In this document: piece by piece, positions 25,887 through 38,599 of the stretch
How positions within the stretch are numbered: the stretch's first letter is position 1
How the letters are laid out: every line of letters starts with the position of its first letter
Assembly: GCA_003550305.1 (NCBI GenBank)
Contig: QKYT01000138.1
Location: 118,434-182,433, forward strand
From: Glomus cerebriforme
Lineage: Eukaryota > Glomeromycota > Glomeromycetes > Glomerales > Glomeraceae
DNA length: 64,000 bases
Direction of reading: 5' to 3'
Position numbers and translations under genes: made by a program
Notes under the pieces: generated by a model
The model's input: the letters and a program-made list of their open reading frames with translations, nothing else
The model's database searches: none
Told to the model about the DNA's origin: nothing

Positions 25887-27408
25887 TTACATTTCATTCA
25901 TTTTCTTCTGAACTTCAGCAAGTTCTTTTGTTTGGTCAGCTTCAGCTTTCTTTTCTGTACCTCTTGCGACTAAATTATCATTTTTAACCAATTTACCAAC
26001 TTTCTCTTTTAAAGTTCCAACAGCTTTACCTATAGTAGCATTAATCTTATCTTTCTTAGTTACTCTATGACCAAGATCCTGACTTTCAGGATGTACAGCG
26101 GTAGCTTTGCCCGGAGGAACCGTATCTCTTTTAGCTCCTTCAGTTTGCTTGTGAACAGAATGATCCGTATTTCCAGTAGGAGCTTTTGTTTCATTTGTTT
26201 CATTTCCTTCTTCAGGCTTATAAGGTAAAGGGAGTGGTTGATTACCAAGAGGTTTAACACCTAAATCAATTCGCTCATCTTTCTTAACAGCTGATTTTTG
26301 TTGGTGTCTTTCAGTTGATCTGTGGTCAGGTTTACCTTGTTCTTGTTGGTCAGCTATTTGTTCTTTTTCTTTTTGTTCATTATAATCTCCATTCAAATCA
26401 AATGCTTGGGGTTGGGGTTCGGGTTCAGATTCTTGTGATTTATCTTGATAAAATGGATGAGGTGGAGAATCAGATCCAATTCCTAAAACTAAAGGAATTG
26501 AGATACAAGTTAATACATGTATGTATTTTTATCATAAATTATTTCTTTCGAAAAATTTATTATACTTACGAGTTGCAGGATTTATACCAATACCACCTAA
26601 AGCAGATGAGCCTTTGTTTGTTGTTGCTTTTGCTATATTATTATCATCAGCAGGCTTCTTCGAAGGATCAGGATAGAATTTGAGTGGAAAGGATTCTACT
26701 GCGTTATTGATAACGTTTTTGGCTTCAGCATTATTTTCTACGTTGTTATTTTTTTCATCCTTATTTTCTACGTTATTTTCTCCAGCTTTACTTTCTACGT
26801 TATTTTCTTCAGCTTTACTTTCTACGTTATTTTCTTCAGCTTTACTTTCTACGTTATTTTCTTCAGCTTGTTTTCCTACGTTGTTTTCTTCAGCTTGTTT
26901 TCCTACGTTATTTTCTTCAGCTTGTTTTCCTACGTTGTTTTCTTCAGCTTGTTTTCCTACGTTATTTTCTTCAGCTTGTTTTTCTACGCTGTTTTCTTCA
27001 GCTTGTTTTCCTACGTTGTTTTCTTCATAATTTTCTCTGTTAGTTTCTTCAGCTTGTTTTTCTACGTTGTTACTTTCCAAGTTTTTTTCATGTTCTGGTG
27101 TGACTGGATAACCTGAAAAGCGGTAGCGAAAGTTAATAATGCAAAAGGATTTGTGGCGCAGTGTCGAGTATTTAATATACATCATTTTAAAAATCATACC
27201 ACCAGGAATTTGTTCTGTTTCTACGTTTTTTCCCATGTTATTTCCCGCGTTTTTTTCATGTTCTGGTGTGACTGGATAACCTAAAACGGTTGTAAAATAG
27301 CGAAAGTTAATAATGCAAAAGATTTGTGGCGCAGTGTCGAATATAAAATATATATTTAATATATTTTCAAAGTTCAAACAACATACCACCAGGAATCTTT
27401 GTTGACAT
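25887..27408 (-). CDS. CsbD-like protein with nonapeptide repeats
   Basis: Four exons on the minus strand: 27408-27387, 27280-27200, 27112-26570 and 26488-25887; 415 residues. It begins MSTKIPGG. Exons 2 and 3 both open with YPVTPEHEKN, and exon 2 ends with another IPGG, so an exon-intron unit was duplicated. Exon 3 then holds about eleven copies of a nine-residue unit (ENNVGKQAE and variants such as ENNVESKAE). The C-terminus (about 358-405) resembles the CsbD stress-protein motif: KDKINATIGKAVGTLKEKVG, then GTEKKAEADQ. The whole protein is hydrophilic, Glu/Asn/Lys-rich and probably disordered. CsbD-like proteins in bacteria and fungi are linked to general stress; no activity is known. Tandem acceptors (TTTAG and TTTTAG, 6 nt apart) at the last exon would add or drop two residues. 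Confidence 0.75.
26750..27050. repeat. 27-bp coding minisatellite
   Basis: Tandem units of 27 bp, each encoding nine residues, within exon 3 of the CsbD-like gene. On the plus strand the unit contains TTCTTCAGC and TACGTT. The copies are very similar at DNA level and fall into two blocks (KQAE type and SKAE type). This implies recent expansion. Confidence 0.85.
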
Positions 27409-29175
27409 TTTTTGCGTTTATTTTTTCGTTTGTTTTTTAAAAATTTTTGGTGTTTTCTATCGCGTTCCTTAAATAAATGTTTTTTTTTTTGAACTAATTA
27501 CCTCAGAATGATCGCATAATATGGCATAATACGTAGACTTAACATCATAAGGAATTGGTTCATGTCATGTGGATATTTTTAGTGAGCAAATAATGACATT
27601 TAGTCAATTTTAATTATAGAATGTCGGTGACATAATTAATTTAATTTTATACTTTTCTCACTTGTGCAAAGGCTTAATACTTTTTAATTATTTTGTTTAA
27701 AATGGACAAGTTTATAGGAGAACAAAAAATATACCTTATTAATACATGGTTTACCAATAAATTTTATATGCTTGAATGTATCGTAACGCATTATTGTAAT
27801 ATAAATATAAATTTTCTTGAAATTAAAACAGACCATTTTTAGAGGTAAAATTAAAAGTTACCTATCTTTAAATGACAGAAGAAGTGATTTATACTTATTA
27901 ATAATTCCGCCTTTTTGCATATCTGCCGGCCAAATTCACTGTCAAAATCGGCATAATTCTGACAATTCCCAGGTGCTTATCATCGGAGACGTTAAAAAAA
28001 CTGATTTTTGGGTTTTTAATTAATACTTTTACGGATTAGGTTAAAGTTAAATTAATCATCACATGATACTTATTTCAAAGGTAGATAACGATAATTCGTT
28101 TCTGTAGTGTTTAAAACACGATACTGTACATTGTTTAGGCTTGTACTCCGTATATCATAATGCCATCTTTATATTTATTTTTCGAAGATTAATCCCTTAA
28201 CATCGAAAATATCGCGCATTTTCAGAAATTTGTGAATAACAGATAAGAAAATGCAACTTAAAATCTTGGTTATGCAAAATATTGTATCGAATATATCTTC
28301 TGATATTCGGATATCCATTATCCGTTTATCCGGATAATTTGTCATTCATACATAGATGACCATTAGTTTAGCTACTATTTGCTAAACTAATCAACCGGCA
28401 AAATGATTATCAGTGACTTTGCTTTGACCCACATTTTACAACTCTTTAGTTTGTCTACGATTATGCATTAAAATTTTTTATTATGCCATAAAGAAGTAAA
28501 AATAACTTTTATATAATTTTGTCGAATTTCAAATCTTTCATCGTTCGATTTAAAATTCCGAAATTTCATAATTCATATATAAAATTCGTATAAATAATGG
28601 ATATCCTATAATTTATAATTCAATTATTTATTAAGTCTTTTTTGCTTATTTACGCGTAAATTAAACTCGTATTATTATTTGTCTGTAGGATATTAAATTT
28701 CAAATTTGGTTAAGAGGAAAGAAAAGTCACGATCAATATATCCTCAAGAATGATGATTTAAAGCTAAAAAAAAACAATTATAATTTCATATCTGCTTATC
28801 TGTTACATCAGTGTCACATTTTTTATTAATCAAAAGTCAGTTTAAAAAAAAAGAATTAAATCGTTTCCAAAGTAGTTGTATATTCAAATGCTCAATCCTG
28901 TGTAAGGTTACAACACTTACAACTCCAAAACGCGTACCGGGTAAAATTGAGCCGGAATATTACACACAATATACCAATCAACAACAGAATATTAAATTTC
29001 TTTCACTTTACACAACTTTTTTAGTATGACTTTTATAGAATAAATCATTGAAAATTATTTTGAATTTATAAGCAAAGGAAAAGGGAAAAAAGATCATCTT
29101 TTTATAAATATTTCGCATTATTATTATTTCCCTTTTTTTTCAATTTTTTTTTTTGCTTTCATACTAAATAAAATT
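27409..29175. other. Divergent intergenic region with a short hairpin
   Basis: About 1.8 kb between the CsbD-like and MFS start codons, which face away from each other. No gene supported. A perfect inverted repeat, ATTAGTTTAGC with GCTAAACTAAT separated by 8 bases, lies at about 28361-28391; a few bases upstream is a cluster of GGATAT/ATCCG palindromes (28300-28340). These may be regulatory or remnants of a mobile element. Confidence 0.5.
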
Positions 29176-30984
29176 ATGGCTACACAACCTAGGATTGATA
29201 ATAATTATGAAGTTGAACCACTTTTGTCTCCTACTAGTCCTACTAGTAATGAAAAGAAAGTTTGGTATAAAACAGCTTCAGCTTACTGGTTATTACCAAC
29301 ATTTGTATTAATATCAATAACAAATGGTTTAGGTATAACTACCAAACTACAATTTTATTTAAGAGCCGTATGCTATGATTATTATTCAAGCAAAGGTCAA
29401 CCTACTTTTTCACTTAATCCAACAAATGATTATTCTGATGAATATTGTAATAATGCTGAAGTACAAGCTATAACTTCTCGATTTCTCATGATTATGAATT
29501 TATGTTCTGCTATTCCAGGTAAATTAATAAGCAGTATTATTATCTTCCAAAATGACGTAAACTGATTTTTTTTAATTAATTATTTAGCCATATTTGTCCT
29601 TGGACCCCTTGGTTCATTATCAGATATAAAAGGACGTAAAATAAATTTATTAATAGCAACCATTGGATCAACATTAACCACATTAAATATATTATTGGTT
29701 GGAACCTATTTAGATACACTCGGATTATATTTCTTATTAATAGGTTCATTAATAGAAGGAATTACAGGTGGTTTCTTGTCAATAGTTGCGGCAAGTTATG
29801 CATATGCAACTGATTGTACTCCTCCAGCACAAAGGTAGGTTACATGTACGTTGTTTGCTGCGCCACAAAAATATTAATATTTGGTTTTATTACGTTCAAT
29901 AGAAGCGTGATATTCGGATGGTTACAAGGTGCACTTTTTATAGGACTTTTGGGGCCAATGATAGGAGGATGGATAGTAGAAATAACGAATAATTTACTTT
30001 CAGTATTTTATGTAATGACCATAATATATATTATAACATTTTTATTTTTTCTTTATATATTACCTGAATCTTTAACAAAAGAAAAATTATTGGAAAATTT
30101 AAATCGTCGACGAGAATCAAATTTAACACTTAATACATTGAAATCATGGTTATATTATAGTGTTTTTAATCCGTTAACGATATTTTTTAAAAATAATAAT
30201 AATAATAATGATAATTTTTTTTCAAAATATTTATTATTATTATTAGCATCTATAAATACTTTATTATTTGCTGCTATGATGGGTATACAAGCTATATTTT
30301 TATTATATGTAACTTTAGTATTTAAATGGTCATTAGTAGATCAAGGTTATTATTTATTTATTGTTGGTCTATCAAGAGTATTTGTTTTGCTTGTCTTATT
30401 TCCTATATTAGTATCAAAATTCAAAAAAAGAATTCGTACGAAAAATATAAATATTATTAAGCAGAATGATGATAATGAACAAATTTTCGTTGATGATGAT
30501 GTGAATATTAATGATGATGAAAAACAAATGAGAAAATTTGAAGTTTGGGTTCTTAGAATAGCACTATTAATTGATGCAATTGCTTATGCCGGATATGGTT
30601 TAGCAACTTCTGGTTCAATGTTCATTGGAGGTAACTTTATTATTAATATACTTTCAAATTTATATAATTCATCTTTTTAATTTTCAAAATTTCATTCTTT
30701 TTTCTCTCCCTCAAAAATTGAATATAGCAACGGTAATAGCTTCATTGGGTTCTGTTTCTAGTTCAGTATTAAAATCATTACAAACAAATTTAGTAGACCC
30801 ATCTCAAATAGGTCAATTATTAGGAGCATTAAGTGTATTAGAATCAATTACTCGTATAATTGCTCCTATTATATTCAATGCTTTATATTCTATATTAGTT
30901 ATAACATCTCCTAATTTAATTTGGTATAGTATAGCTTCTATATTAGTAATTGCTTGTTTAATCTCTTTTGTTGTGGTTCACTAA
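29176..30984 (+). CDS. Major facilitator superfamily transporter (SLC46/TetA-like)
   Basis: Four exons: 29176-29518, 29588-29834, 29903-30630 and 30728-30984; 524 residues with about 12 hydrophobic segments. The N-terminal cytosolic tail (EPLLSPTSPTS) precedes helix 1 (WLLPTFVLISITNGLGI). A loop with cysteines follows helix 1 (residues about 65-95). The MFS signature between helices 2 and 3 reads LGPLGSLSDIKGRK at the start of exon 2, and helix 5 has FIGLLGPMIGG. A long central loop rich in Asn and Asp separates the halves; helix 7 contains MGIQAIFLLYV. Overall it looks like the SLC46 (proton-coupled folate/haem carrier) and tetracycline-resistance-type group; the substrate cannot be told from sequence. 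Confidence 0.88.
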
Positions 30985-31415
30985 AAAACTTTATAAATAT
31001 CATACATGTATTATATGTACACAAAATAACTTTTAATTATATGGTACAATAAATTCCAGAAATATAACAAGTATTCTGAGTTTACGTTTCAGATTAATAA
31101 ATATTAAGCCATGCATTTAACATTATAGATTTTTTATTATATTTTATTACCTTTGTAACATTTAACAAATTCAAACTAACATCCTTTAACCCATTTCCTT
31201 TTCTTATTATACCTACATAAATTTAAAAACCTCTTAAATCATGAAAACAAATTCTTATATCTTTTCCTAATAATTTCTTAGAAGAAAAAAGGAGCTATTT
31301 ACATTACATAAATGAAATTTTATACGAATTAACTAGAATAAACTGAAAGTTATCAGGGGGGAATAATTCAATGCTATAATAATGAAATTCGGAAATTTTG
31401 TAGTGTTTATTATGT
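30985..31415. other. Convergent intergenic region
   Basis: Holds the 3' ends of the MFS transporter gene and the Mei2-like gene. No gene seen. Confidence 0.6.
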
Positions 31416-34400
31416 TTACGGTTGTTGGGGTTGTTGGGGTTGTGTTTGGTTTGATGACTGAGATGAAGAATCATAATGATTTATAAATGATGTTAATTGT
31501 TGTTGTTGTTGTTGAGATTGAATTTGTTGTTGTGTTGATAATGATTCATATAGATTAGGATAAGATGTTATTTGTTGTATTTGTTGTTGAAAAGGTTGCT
31601 GCTGAGGAATTAAAGGATATTGAAAACCACCGTGTTGTTGGCTATTAATATTATTATTAATATTAGTATATTGATTAGTACCAACATAATGTTGTTGCTG
31701 TTGTAGCATTACAGAATTTGCTTCAATTTGCTGTTTTTGAACCTATTAAAAAAAATGAGTAATATGAAATTTTCGTTATTTAAAAATTATCAAAAATTCA
31801 TAAATAATTAATTATCTACGTACCAATAAAGCCAATAATTCATTAACGCGGATCGTGTTGTTAGATTTTTGAATGTTATTATTGTTATTATTCTTATCAG
31901 AAGTAGCAGCTTGTGAAGTTTGATGGTTATGACCAGCACTAATCTCATTAACAATCGCATTTAAAAATGCGGGATTCACAACAGGATTAACACCTGGAGT
32001 AATTCCCAGTGCATTATTATTATAAGCCGTATTACCTAATACAGGTGCAACAGGTGTATTCACTGTATTACAATTAATTGAAGGTGTAAACGTTGCATGA
32101 TTATGCATTTGTGACATTCCAATAAGTCCTGAGAACAACGGTCCACTTGACTGTGGAGCTTGGGTCTGCATTTGTACTTGAGCCTGTGCTTGCGCTTGTG
32201 TGGTAACTTGAGTTAATTGTGTAGCCGCAATCATAGAAAGCATCTAATGGATATATTTAAATAAAATATAATCAATATAATTAAATTCAATATTGGCAAA
32301 ATCTATTCCACAAACCTGCTGAACCTTATTAGCTTGTTCCAAACGTTCCGTTTCCGACTTAATTAAACGATTAATGGGTTCAGATTAAAAAAATTATCAT
32401 ATAAAATTATTATAAAAAACTGATTTGAATATTTACTAATGGTCCAAATTCAATCATATTTTTTGTCTCAGTCTTCATGTGAACGTATTGTTGATTTGGT
32501 GGCGAAGAATTTTGCGAAGACTGTGGTGAAGGAAACGCTGCTAAATAAATATTAAAAAATTAATTCCAAATTGCATTAATACAATACTCTTGAATTATTA
32601 ACGCAAGGAGTTTACCTCCATTGTATCCATTTTCAGGCGAATATTCGTTAACATCTCGGGCTATAAATTAAAAATCAAACAAATCAACAAAAAAACTAAA
32701 GGACTGAAATACTTCAATTTTTACTTACCACAAGAGTATCCATTTTCAGGGTAACATTGATTCACCTCACCAGCTAATGAATAAAAAAATATATACATGA
32801 ATTTTTGATATTGTAGACAAATTTATAATTCATTTACTTACTAAGACTCAATCGATTAAGAAAATCTTCAACTTCAGTTGTTCTATTGACAAAATTTTCA
32901 TCAGCATGTTCGTGAAATGAAATTCTTTCGAAATTGTTAACGTCTGTAGGACGATTAATTGGTAATTCGTTGGCTCTTATCGAGAGACGATTTATTATAT
33001 TCCCCGCTCTTTGTCTAAAAGGATAAAATTTATGTTAATATAACTTTTTTGAATACCAGTTTTAAATAAATACTTACTTTGCAGATATATCCCAAGCAAA
33101 TTTACAGTCAAAATATCCTCCATTATATTCTGCATTCAAAGTAGCATCATGAGCACGTGTACATGCACGACTATCCCAGAATTCTACAAACCTTTGACTG
33201 TTACATAATCACATCAATTAATACATCAATTAATAAATAATATACTAAATAGATTTTAAGAATATAGCTCATCAATATAATAATATATTTACTTTGGATG
33301 AGTACGATATTCTCTAACGACTTTAACTTCGCCAAATTGAGAAAAATGGCGTATTAATACATCATTATCAAGTGGAACTTTGCCTTCTTTTAGTGTTATA
33401 AAAAGTGTACCCTAAATCGTTTAAATAACAGGCATTACTAATATGTTAAAGAAAAAAATCAATAGTTATAATAATTTAGTATAATACCTGATTCTTATCC
33501 CTATCACAATAAATCATTTCTTCATTCTCTTTTGGTAATGAATAATGTACATCGATCTGAAAAATTCAATCAGGGAAGGTTATTATATATGTTAAATAAT
33601 ATGCTTCAACTAATATTTTGAATGTTTTTACCTTGCGGCCCCCAAATTCATAATTCTGCATTTCCACCTTTGCTTTCTCGGCAGCTCGAATATCATACTG
33701 ACAAGTATAAGAAAATAAGATGAAAGTTGTAAAAATATAATGTTTGACGCGTTTCAAATAATATAAATGATTGGAGAGTCGAAATCAGATAAGAAATGTT
33801 TTTAAATCTAAACTATAAAACTCATGTAAATTAAACGCGTCAAATAGATTGTGTTCAAACAAAATTTCCTTCTTGTTTACCCATTTTAGTACTAATTGAA
33901 TAATTACATCAATCAAAAAATATATATATATATATAAATAAATAAAGTAAATGTGATGGCTTACAAAACTGAGAAATAACATCCCTCTCTTCTCAATTAT
34001 ATCAAAGATATCTCTTATCTCTCCATACTCTTCAAATTTCGACCGAACAAGTTCAGTTTTGGTACCATACTAATATAATTGAAAAAGCAAGGTAAAAACA
34101 ACATAATGTAAATCTTAATGATAATTGAATAAATGAAAATAATTATCTTGACTAAACAAAACGTTTAGATTCTAATCATTCTAATTTACGGTTTCATTTT
34201 TTTAACGACAATACCTGAATATTTCTAACGAACAAGGTTCGACAAGGACGCTCAAGTGCAAGACGCGCTTCAAGAAAAGCGGGATCATTTTTATTAATCT
34301 TAACATTAGTGTCTTGTGCACCATGTTCATTACCTAACAATAATAATGATAAAAATAAGAGAAAAAAACAATAATTCAAAGTTTGATTATTTACGAAAAT

Positions 34401-34911
34401 ATAATGAATTTGTAAAATAATTCTGCAAACTTAGAATTAAAAATTAAAAAGGATTATCTTTCTTTGAATAAAAATAGTCTCTTTTTATTAAATGAAATAT
34501 AATACAAATATCAAGTATAACACAAAGTAAATACAAAAAAAAGGTTAAGGTTCAAAAACGCGCGAAATAAATTAAATATGTAGGTAGGTAATGATGTATT
34601 GGTTGAACAATTAACTTATTCTTTGATGCCTTTGAAATTTGGTTGGAAAAACAATTTAAAATAAAAGATTTACCGTTTACAAAAAAGTCAAACATATGTG
34701 GAGCTGGTGGTGACTCTAAAGTTTTAGACTCGTCCCAAAAAGGACTTGGAGATTGAAAACCGCGAAACTGTTGGTTTCTATCAAAAGGCACATTTCCACC
34801 TGGAACTCTTAAACTTTTTCCGCGACCACGCCCTTTACATTTAATGACATTAACATTACTAAGAGGTTTTCGTTCGGGATAAGGATTATGACGTTCTTTG
34901 AGACGATCCAT
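31416..34911 (-). CDS. Mei2-like RNA-binding protein with two RRM domains
   Basis: Fourteen exons on the minus strand: 34911-34674, 34333-34215, 34069-33965, 33697-33632, 33556-33488, 33411-33293, 33197-33078, 33014-32842, 32773-32729, 32660-32616, 32540-32437, 32357-32316, 32243-31824 and 31742-31416; 663 residues. RRM1 (about 112-185) begins CRTLFVRNIQYGTKTELV and has RGMLFLSFYDIRAAEKA; RRM2 (about 200-275) has GTLFITL and QRFVEFWDSRAC. This order and spacing, including DVHYSLPKEN between the two, is that of Mei2/AML proteins, which bind RNA in meiosis and development. The third, C-terminal Mei2 RRM is not present; instead the last 250 residues are Gln/Asn/Ala-rich. Exons 9 and 10 are both 45 nt and encode similar peptides (YPENGYSC, SPENGYNG). 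Close relation to other two-RRM fungal proteins is possible. Confidence 0.85.
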
Positions 34912-35850
34912 TTTTAAAATAATTTTTCTTAAGAAATAATTGCGTGGATAATCAAGGAACAAGGTAACTTTTTGTAGAGTATAATAATTACTTTGCCCGA
35001 GTTAGAGAAGGATTTTTTTTTAAAGTTTCGTTATGAACTCCTTTTATAACGGTACATTAACCTTCCACAAAACTTACGCGACTGCTTGAAAGGTTAACGC
35101 GAATAATTACACAATTCATAAAGGAAATTCGTCACTCATACTTTGCACATAAGCACGAGTTTCATGAAGTGGCTTAGAAAAAGATGAGTAGTCCATATCA
35201 AGTCTATCACGGAATGTCAGATTACTTAGAGAGGACTAATGGTACTCGTTTTTGTAAGGGGTTTTTCTATATTTAATAAGATAAACCCGTGATTTTATTT
35301 GGCTTGCTGAGTTGCTGATAATAGCTTATCACTGTATCAAAAACAAGAGATCAAAAAAGATTACAGTAGACCTCTATATAATCACATCTCATATAATCAC
35401 ATCTCATAAATCCTCTATATAATAATAATCCCAACCTTGACGCTACTAATTAAGATACATGCAAGGCTCATTATATAAATATTTGAATGGTTTACAGACT
35501 TTAGTTAAATGCAATGAAAATATGAAATTATCTTTACTAAGCTAAAAATTGTTCCTTTAATCCTTCAATTAATCTACAATTTAAAGGGATTTGGACATTA
35601 ATGTAAAAATATAGAAAAAGAATACATTAAATCAAAAAATAACTAAAATATTAAATTGTCGAATAATCATAATTATTATCTAATGATTTAAAAATTAAAT
35701 AAAAAATAAATTATTTCTATAATAATAATATTAATAAATTGAGTCATATAATTTCAGATATAGATTAATTATTATGAAAATGGTCGTAATATTAAAAAAA
35801 GTTTGTTTCCTTCAAAATTTCATTTGTCTTCAACACATATAAAAATCATT
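34912..35850. other. Intergenic region with a solo pogo/Tigger-like end
   Basis: No gene. At about 35365 the sequence TACAGTAGACCTCTATATAA starts with the TA-CAGT pattern of Tigger/pogo terminal repeats, and two copies of ATAATCACATCTC follow. I do not see a matching inverted end nearby, so this looks like a truncated MITE. The left part should hold the Mei2-like promoter; AT-rich filler follows to the Gag1-like gene. Confidence 0.5.
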
Positions 35851-36518
35851 CTAGAATGGAGGAGCTTGATCATTTGGATTTGAAGGAGGGTCAGATGGTT
35901 GATCTTTAGGCCAAACTCCATCTCTTTGCCATCCGCTTACCAATATCTTTATCTATTAGAAGATCAATAAACAAAAAAATAAATAAATAGGTATTGAATG
36001 TACTGTACATAATCACTTTACAAAATCAAAATACATACCACATAAGGCAATGGAACTGGTTTTGCCAACTTTTTCTTTTCGTAAATCAATGAATCGTATA
36101 TTGAATGATAATTATTTGGTGTAATATTAGCCAAAGCAGGGTTATTACGGTTGGATGAAGATTCTGGATTGTTACTGTTTCCTCTAATCCACATTTCTCG
36201 TCTTTTATTCCATAACTCTAATCCATATTCTCCACTCGAACAATTACTATTACCAACAACACTGTTCTCTGAAACTATTGTTGAAGAAATATGTGAGTTG
36301 TAAAATGGACTTGACATCGGTTGCATCGGTTGCGTTGTGGTAAATGGCTGGTGCTCAATATGCTGTGAATTGTGTAGACTATTACTATTAGCAATAGAGT
36401 TAGAAAATCCGTTATTAAGTTGAGGATTGGATTTTGCAATAAAATCGTTATTTTGAAAAGTGGAAGTATCGTCCATTTCGCTTGCACACGTAAAAGTATT
36501 AGGCGATCGTTCAGCCAT
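35851..36518 (-). CDS. Gag1-like clamp-domain protein (DUF4050)
   Basis: Two exons on the minus strand: 36518-36039 and 35952-35851; 193 residues. The N-terminal half is Asn/Ser-rich and probably disordered. The conserved part reads ELWNKRREMW, then YDSLIYEKKKLAKPVPLPYV across the junction, and IKILVSGWQRDGVWP, which is the pattern of DUF4050/Gag1-like domain proteins. Fission yeast Gag1 binds TORC1 and helps restrain it when amino acids are low; whether this protein does the same is inference. The gene starts 206 bases from the divergent NIPSNAP start, so the two probably share a promoter. Confidence 0.8.
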
Positions 36519-36634
36519 TTATACGTGTTCTGTTATATTAAGAAAAATCTCCAAATATATCTAAAAACAATGGTAGGGTTTAAAAATGAAACGGAAAATT
36601 GATAAAGTAATACAGTATCTGATATTCTGAATCC

Positions 36635-36689
36635 TGATTGGTCGATCTTCACAACGGATCGACAATAGATCTGCGATATATATATAAAG
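36635..36689 (+). promoter_or_regulatory. CCAAT and TATA elements in the Gag1-like/NIPSNAP divergent promoter
   Basis: TGATTGG (36635-36641) is an inverted CCAAT box; TATATATATAAAG (36677-36689) lies 35-48 bases before the NIPSNAP ATG at 36725. Spacing is close to that seen before eRF1. Confidence 0.45.
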
Positions 36690-36724
36690 TTTAGGTTTTG
36701 GTCGAAGTCGAATGAACTTCCATC

Positions 36725-38385
36725 ATGATTACACGTAAAGTCTTGCAAAACTTGTTTAATTTAGCTTTAGTCACGCCGCTTTCCTTGACAAAAAATAAAA
36801 GTGGATATGGCTCGATTCGATTATTAAGTTCTATTTCTCAAAATAAGCCGAAAACAGAAGTTAATGATAAAAAGAGTACACCTACCTCAACAGAAAATTT
36901 GGATTCGAATACTGAGAATAATGATAATAAACTTACTTCTTTATTTAAAAATATCATTCATGGCTCGCCAGAAATTAGGGAGGAAGAAAAACAAACTCAC
37001 TCCAAGATAATAGCGCGCGGAAAATATGTTCACGAATTACAAAGTATATATTTTACTTTCATTGAATATTTTTCAAAAAGAATGAATAAAATTTAACCAA
37101 GCTATGATTAGAACACAAGATAAAACCTGATTGTGTCGAAGATTATATTAAACTTGTGTAAGTTAATCAGATTACTTAATTGTTGTCAGTTTGTTTAAAT
37201 AAATACTAATTATTATTTATAAAGTTCCGAACATTATCCTCGCATTGCCAATTATCCAAAAAATTCTGTCCATTTATGTGGTAGTTGGCAAACCGAAATA
37301 GGCGATCTTGATAGTTTTTGTGAGTTTTAACGATTCACTATTCAAAATTTAATATTCTTCAATGAGGCAAAATTAACATTTTATGATCACAGTCCATATC
37401 TGGGAATATCAAGGATACACTGGCTATCATGAAACTCTCAACCGACTGAAAAATGATCAAGTTTGTACCTTTACAATTTATTCATATATATTTAATAAAA
37501 ACAAAATCAATTATACCTTTAATATATCGTACAACCTTAGCATTATCAAAGATTTGATAAAGAATTGCGTCCTATGCTTCAAAATCGGCATAATCAAATT
37601 TGCCTAGAGTTCGCCTTCTGGGCAACAAGCCCACCAACTGTTCATGGAGGAATTTATGAATTGAGAACTTATGAACTCAAGGTATGACTCAACAGACGCA
37701 TTTATATTATTGATTCCTTATAAACTTGAATTTCACATATTTACTATTGATTAGACCGGAAAATTATTGGAATGGGAAACTCACTGGTAACTAAGGATTC
37801 GTACTGTTTTAACGTCACGAGATTTGTAGTCTCATTCGTAACTTCATATAGGAAAGGCGGACTTGAGTGTCGTAGACAATATTGTGAACCCGTCGGGGCG
37901 TGGTTTTCTCAATTGGTGTGCTATCAAATACTCTTTTTGTGATGAACGCTGGTATGCTTTAAATAAGTACTAACTCAAATATTCAAAATTTCACGAAATG
38001 TTCGAATCCTCTCAAATCATTCTTTTAATATATCCACCAACCACTTAATATCCGAAACTTAACAGGGGGCTTTAAACTTTGTACATCATATGTGGCAATA
38101 TCCGTAAGTTCAGTTCAACATGAACCTCTTCAAAGAATAGTTATAAATACATTATCCATTTTTAGTGATCTTGAAAGTCGTAAATTAACTCGTGAACGAG
38201 CATGGGAGGTGGATGGATGGGCTGAAACTGTCTTTAAAACAGGTATGAAAATATATTTTGTTAATTTAATTTTTTTAAATATTTCATATAATTCATTAAC
38301 TTATTTATCTTGTCTGACAGTGCCATTGATCCACAAAATGGATACATGCATTTTGATTCCTCTTCCATTTAGTCCACTTAGATAA
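36725..38385 (+). CDS. NIPSNAP: NIPSNAP family mitochondrial protein
   Basis: Ten exons: 36725-37043, 37112-37157, 37225-37319, 37393-37460, 37541-37681, 37755-37786, 37852-37915, 38066-38103, 38166-38242 and 38321-38385; 314 residues. The first 40 residues are basic and hydroxylated without acidic residues (MITRKVLQNLFNLAL, SIRLLSSIS), fitting a mitochondrial presequence. Two ferredoxin-like NIPSNAP domains follow: EEKQTHSKIIARGKYVHEL, CGSWQTEIGD, HIWEYQGYTGYHETLNRL; then IYELRTYELKTGKLLEWE, EPVGAWFSQLGALNFVHHMW and ERAWEVDGWAETVFKTVPLI. Animal NIPSNAP1/2 sit in mitochondria and act in mitophagy signalling; the fungal role is unknown. Exon sizes down to 32 nt make this one of the most fragmented genes here. 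Confidence 0.93.
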
Positions 38386-38599
38386 TAGATAATATGCGTA
38401 AAATAATTGGAACAGGAACAAGTTTTTGAATAAGAACTATTTGATATTAAATTTTATTTATTTATTTGGTATTATTATATATGAATATTTGTGTACAATG
38501 CGCTTTCATTTGTTTATTATTTTATTTATTTATTTATTTATATTTTATTCTGAACTTTTTCCAATAAATAAATAATTATTTTGATTCCGCATTGTTAAT

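Noticed and set aside
26680..27116. Plus-strand hydrophobic Ser/Phe-rich frames
   Set aside because: Antisense reading of the 27-bp repeat array; repeats keep all frames open by chance.
37990..38020. GTTCGAATCC, a tRNA B-box-like word
   Set aside because: Lies inside a NIPSNAP intron with no A box or cloverleaf around it; no tRNA gene was found in the window.
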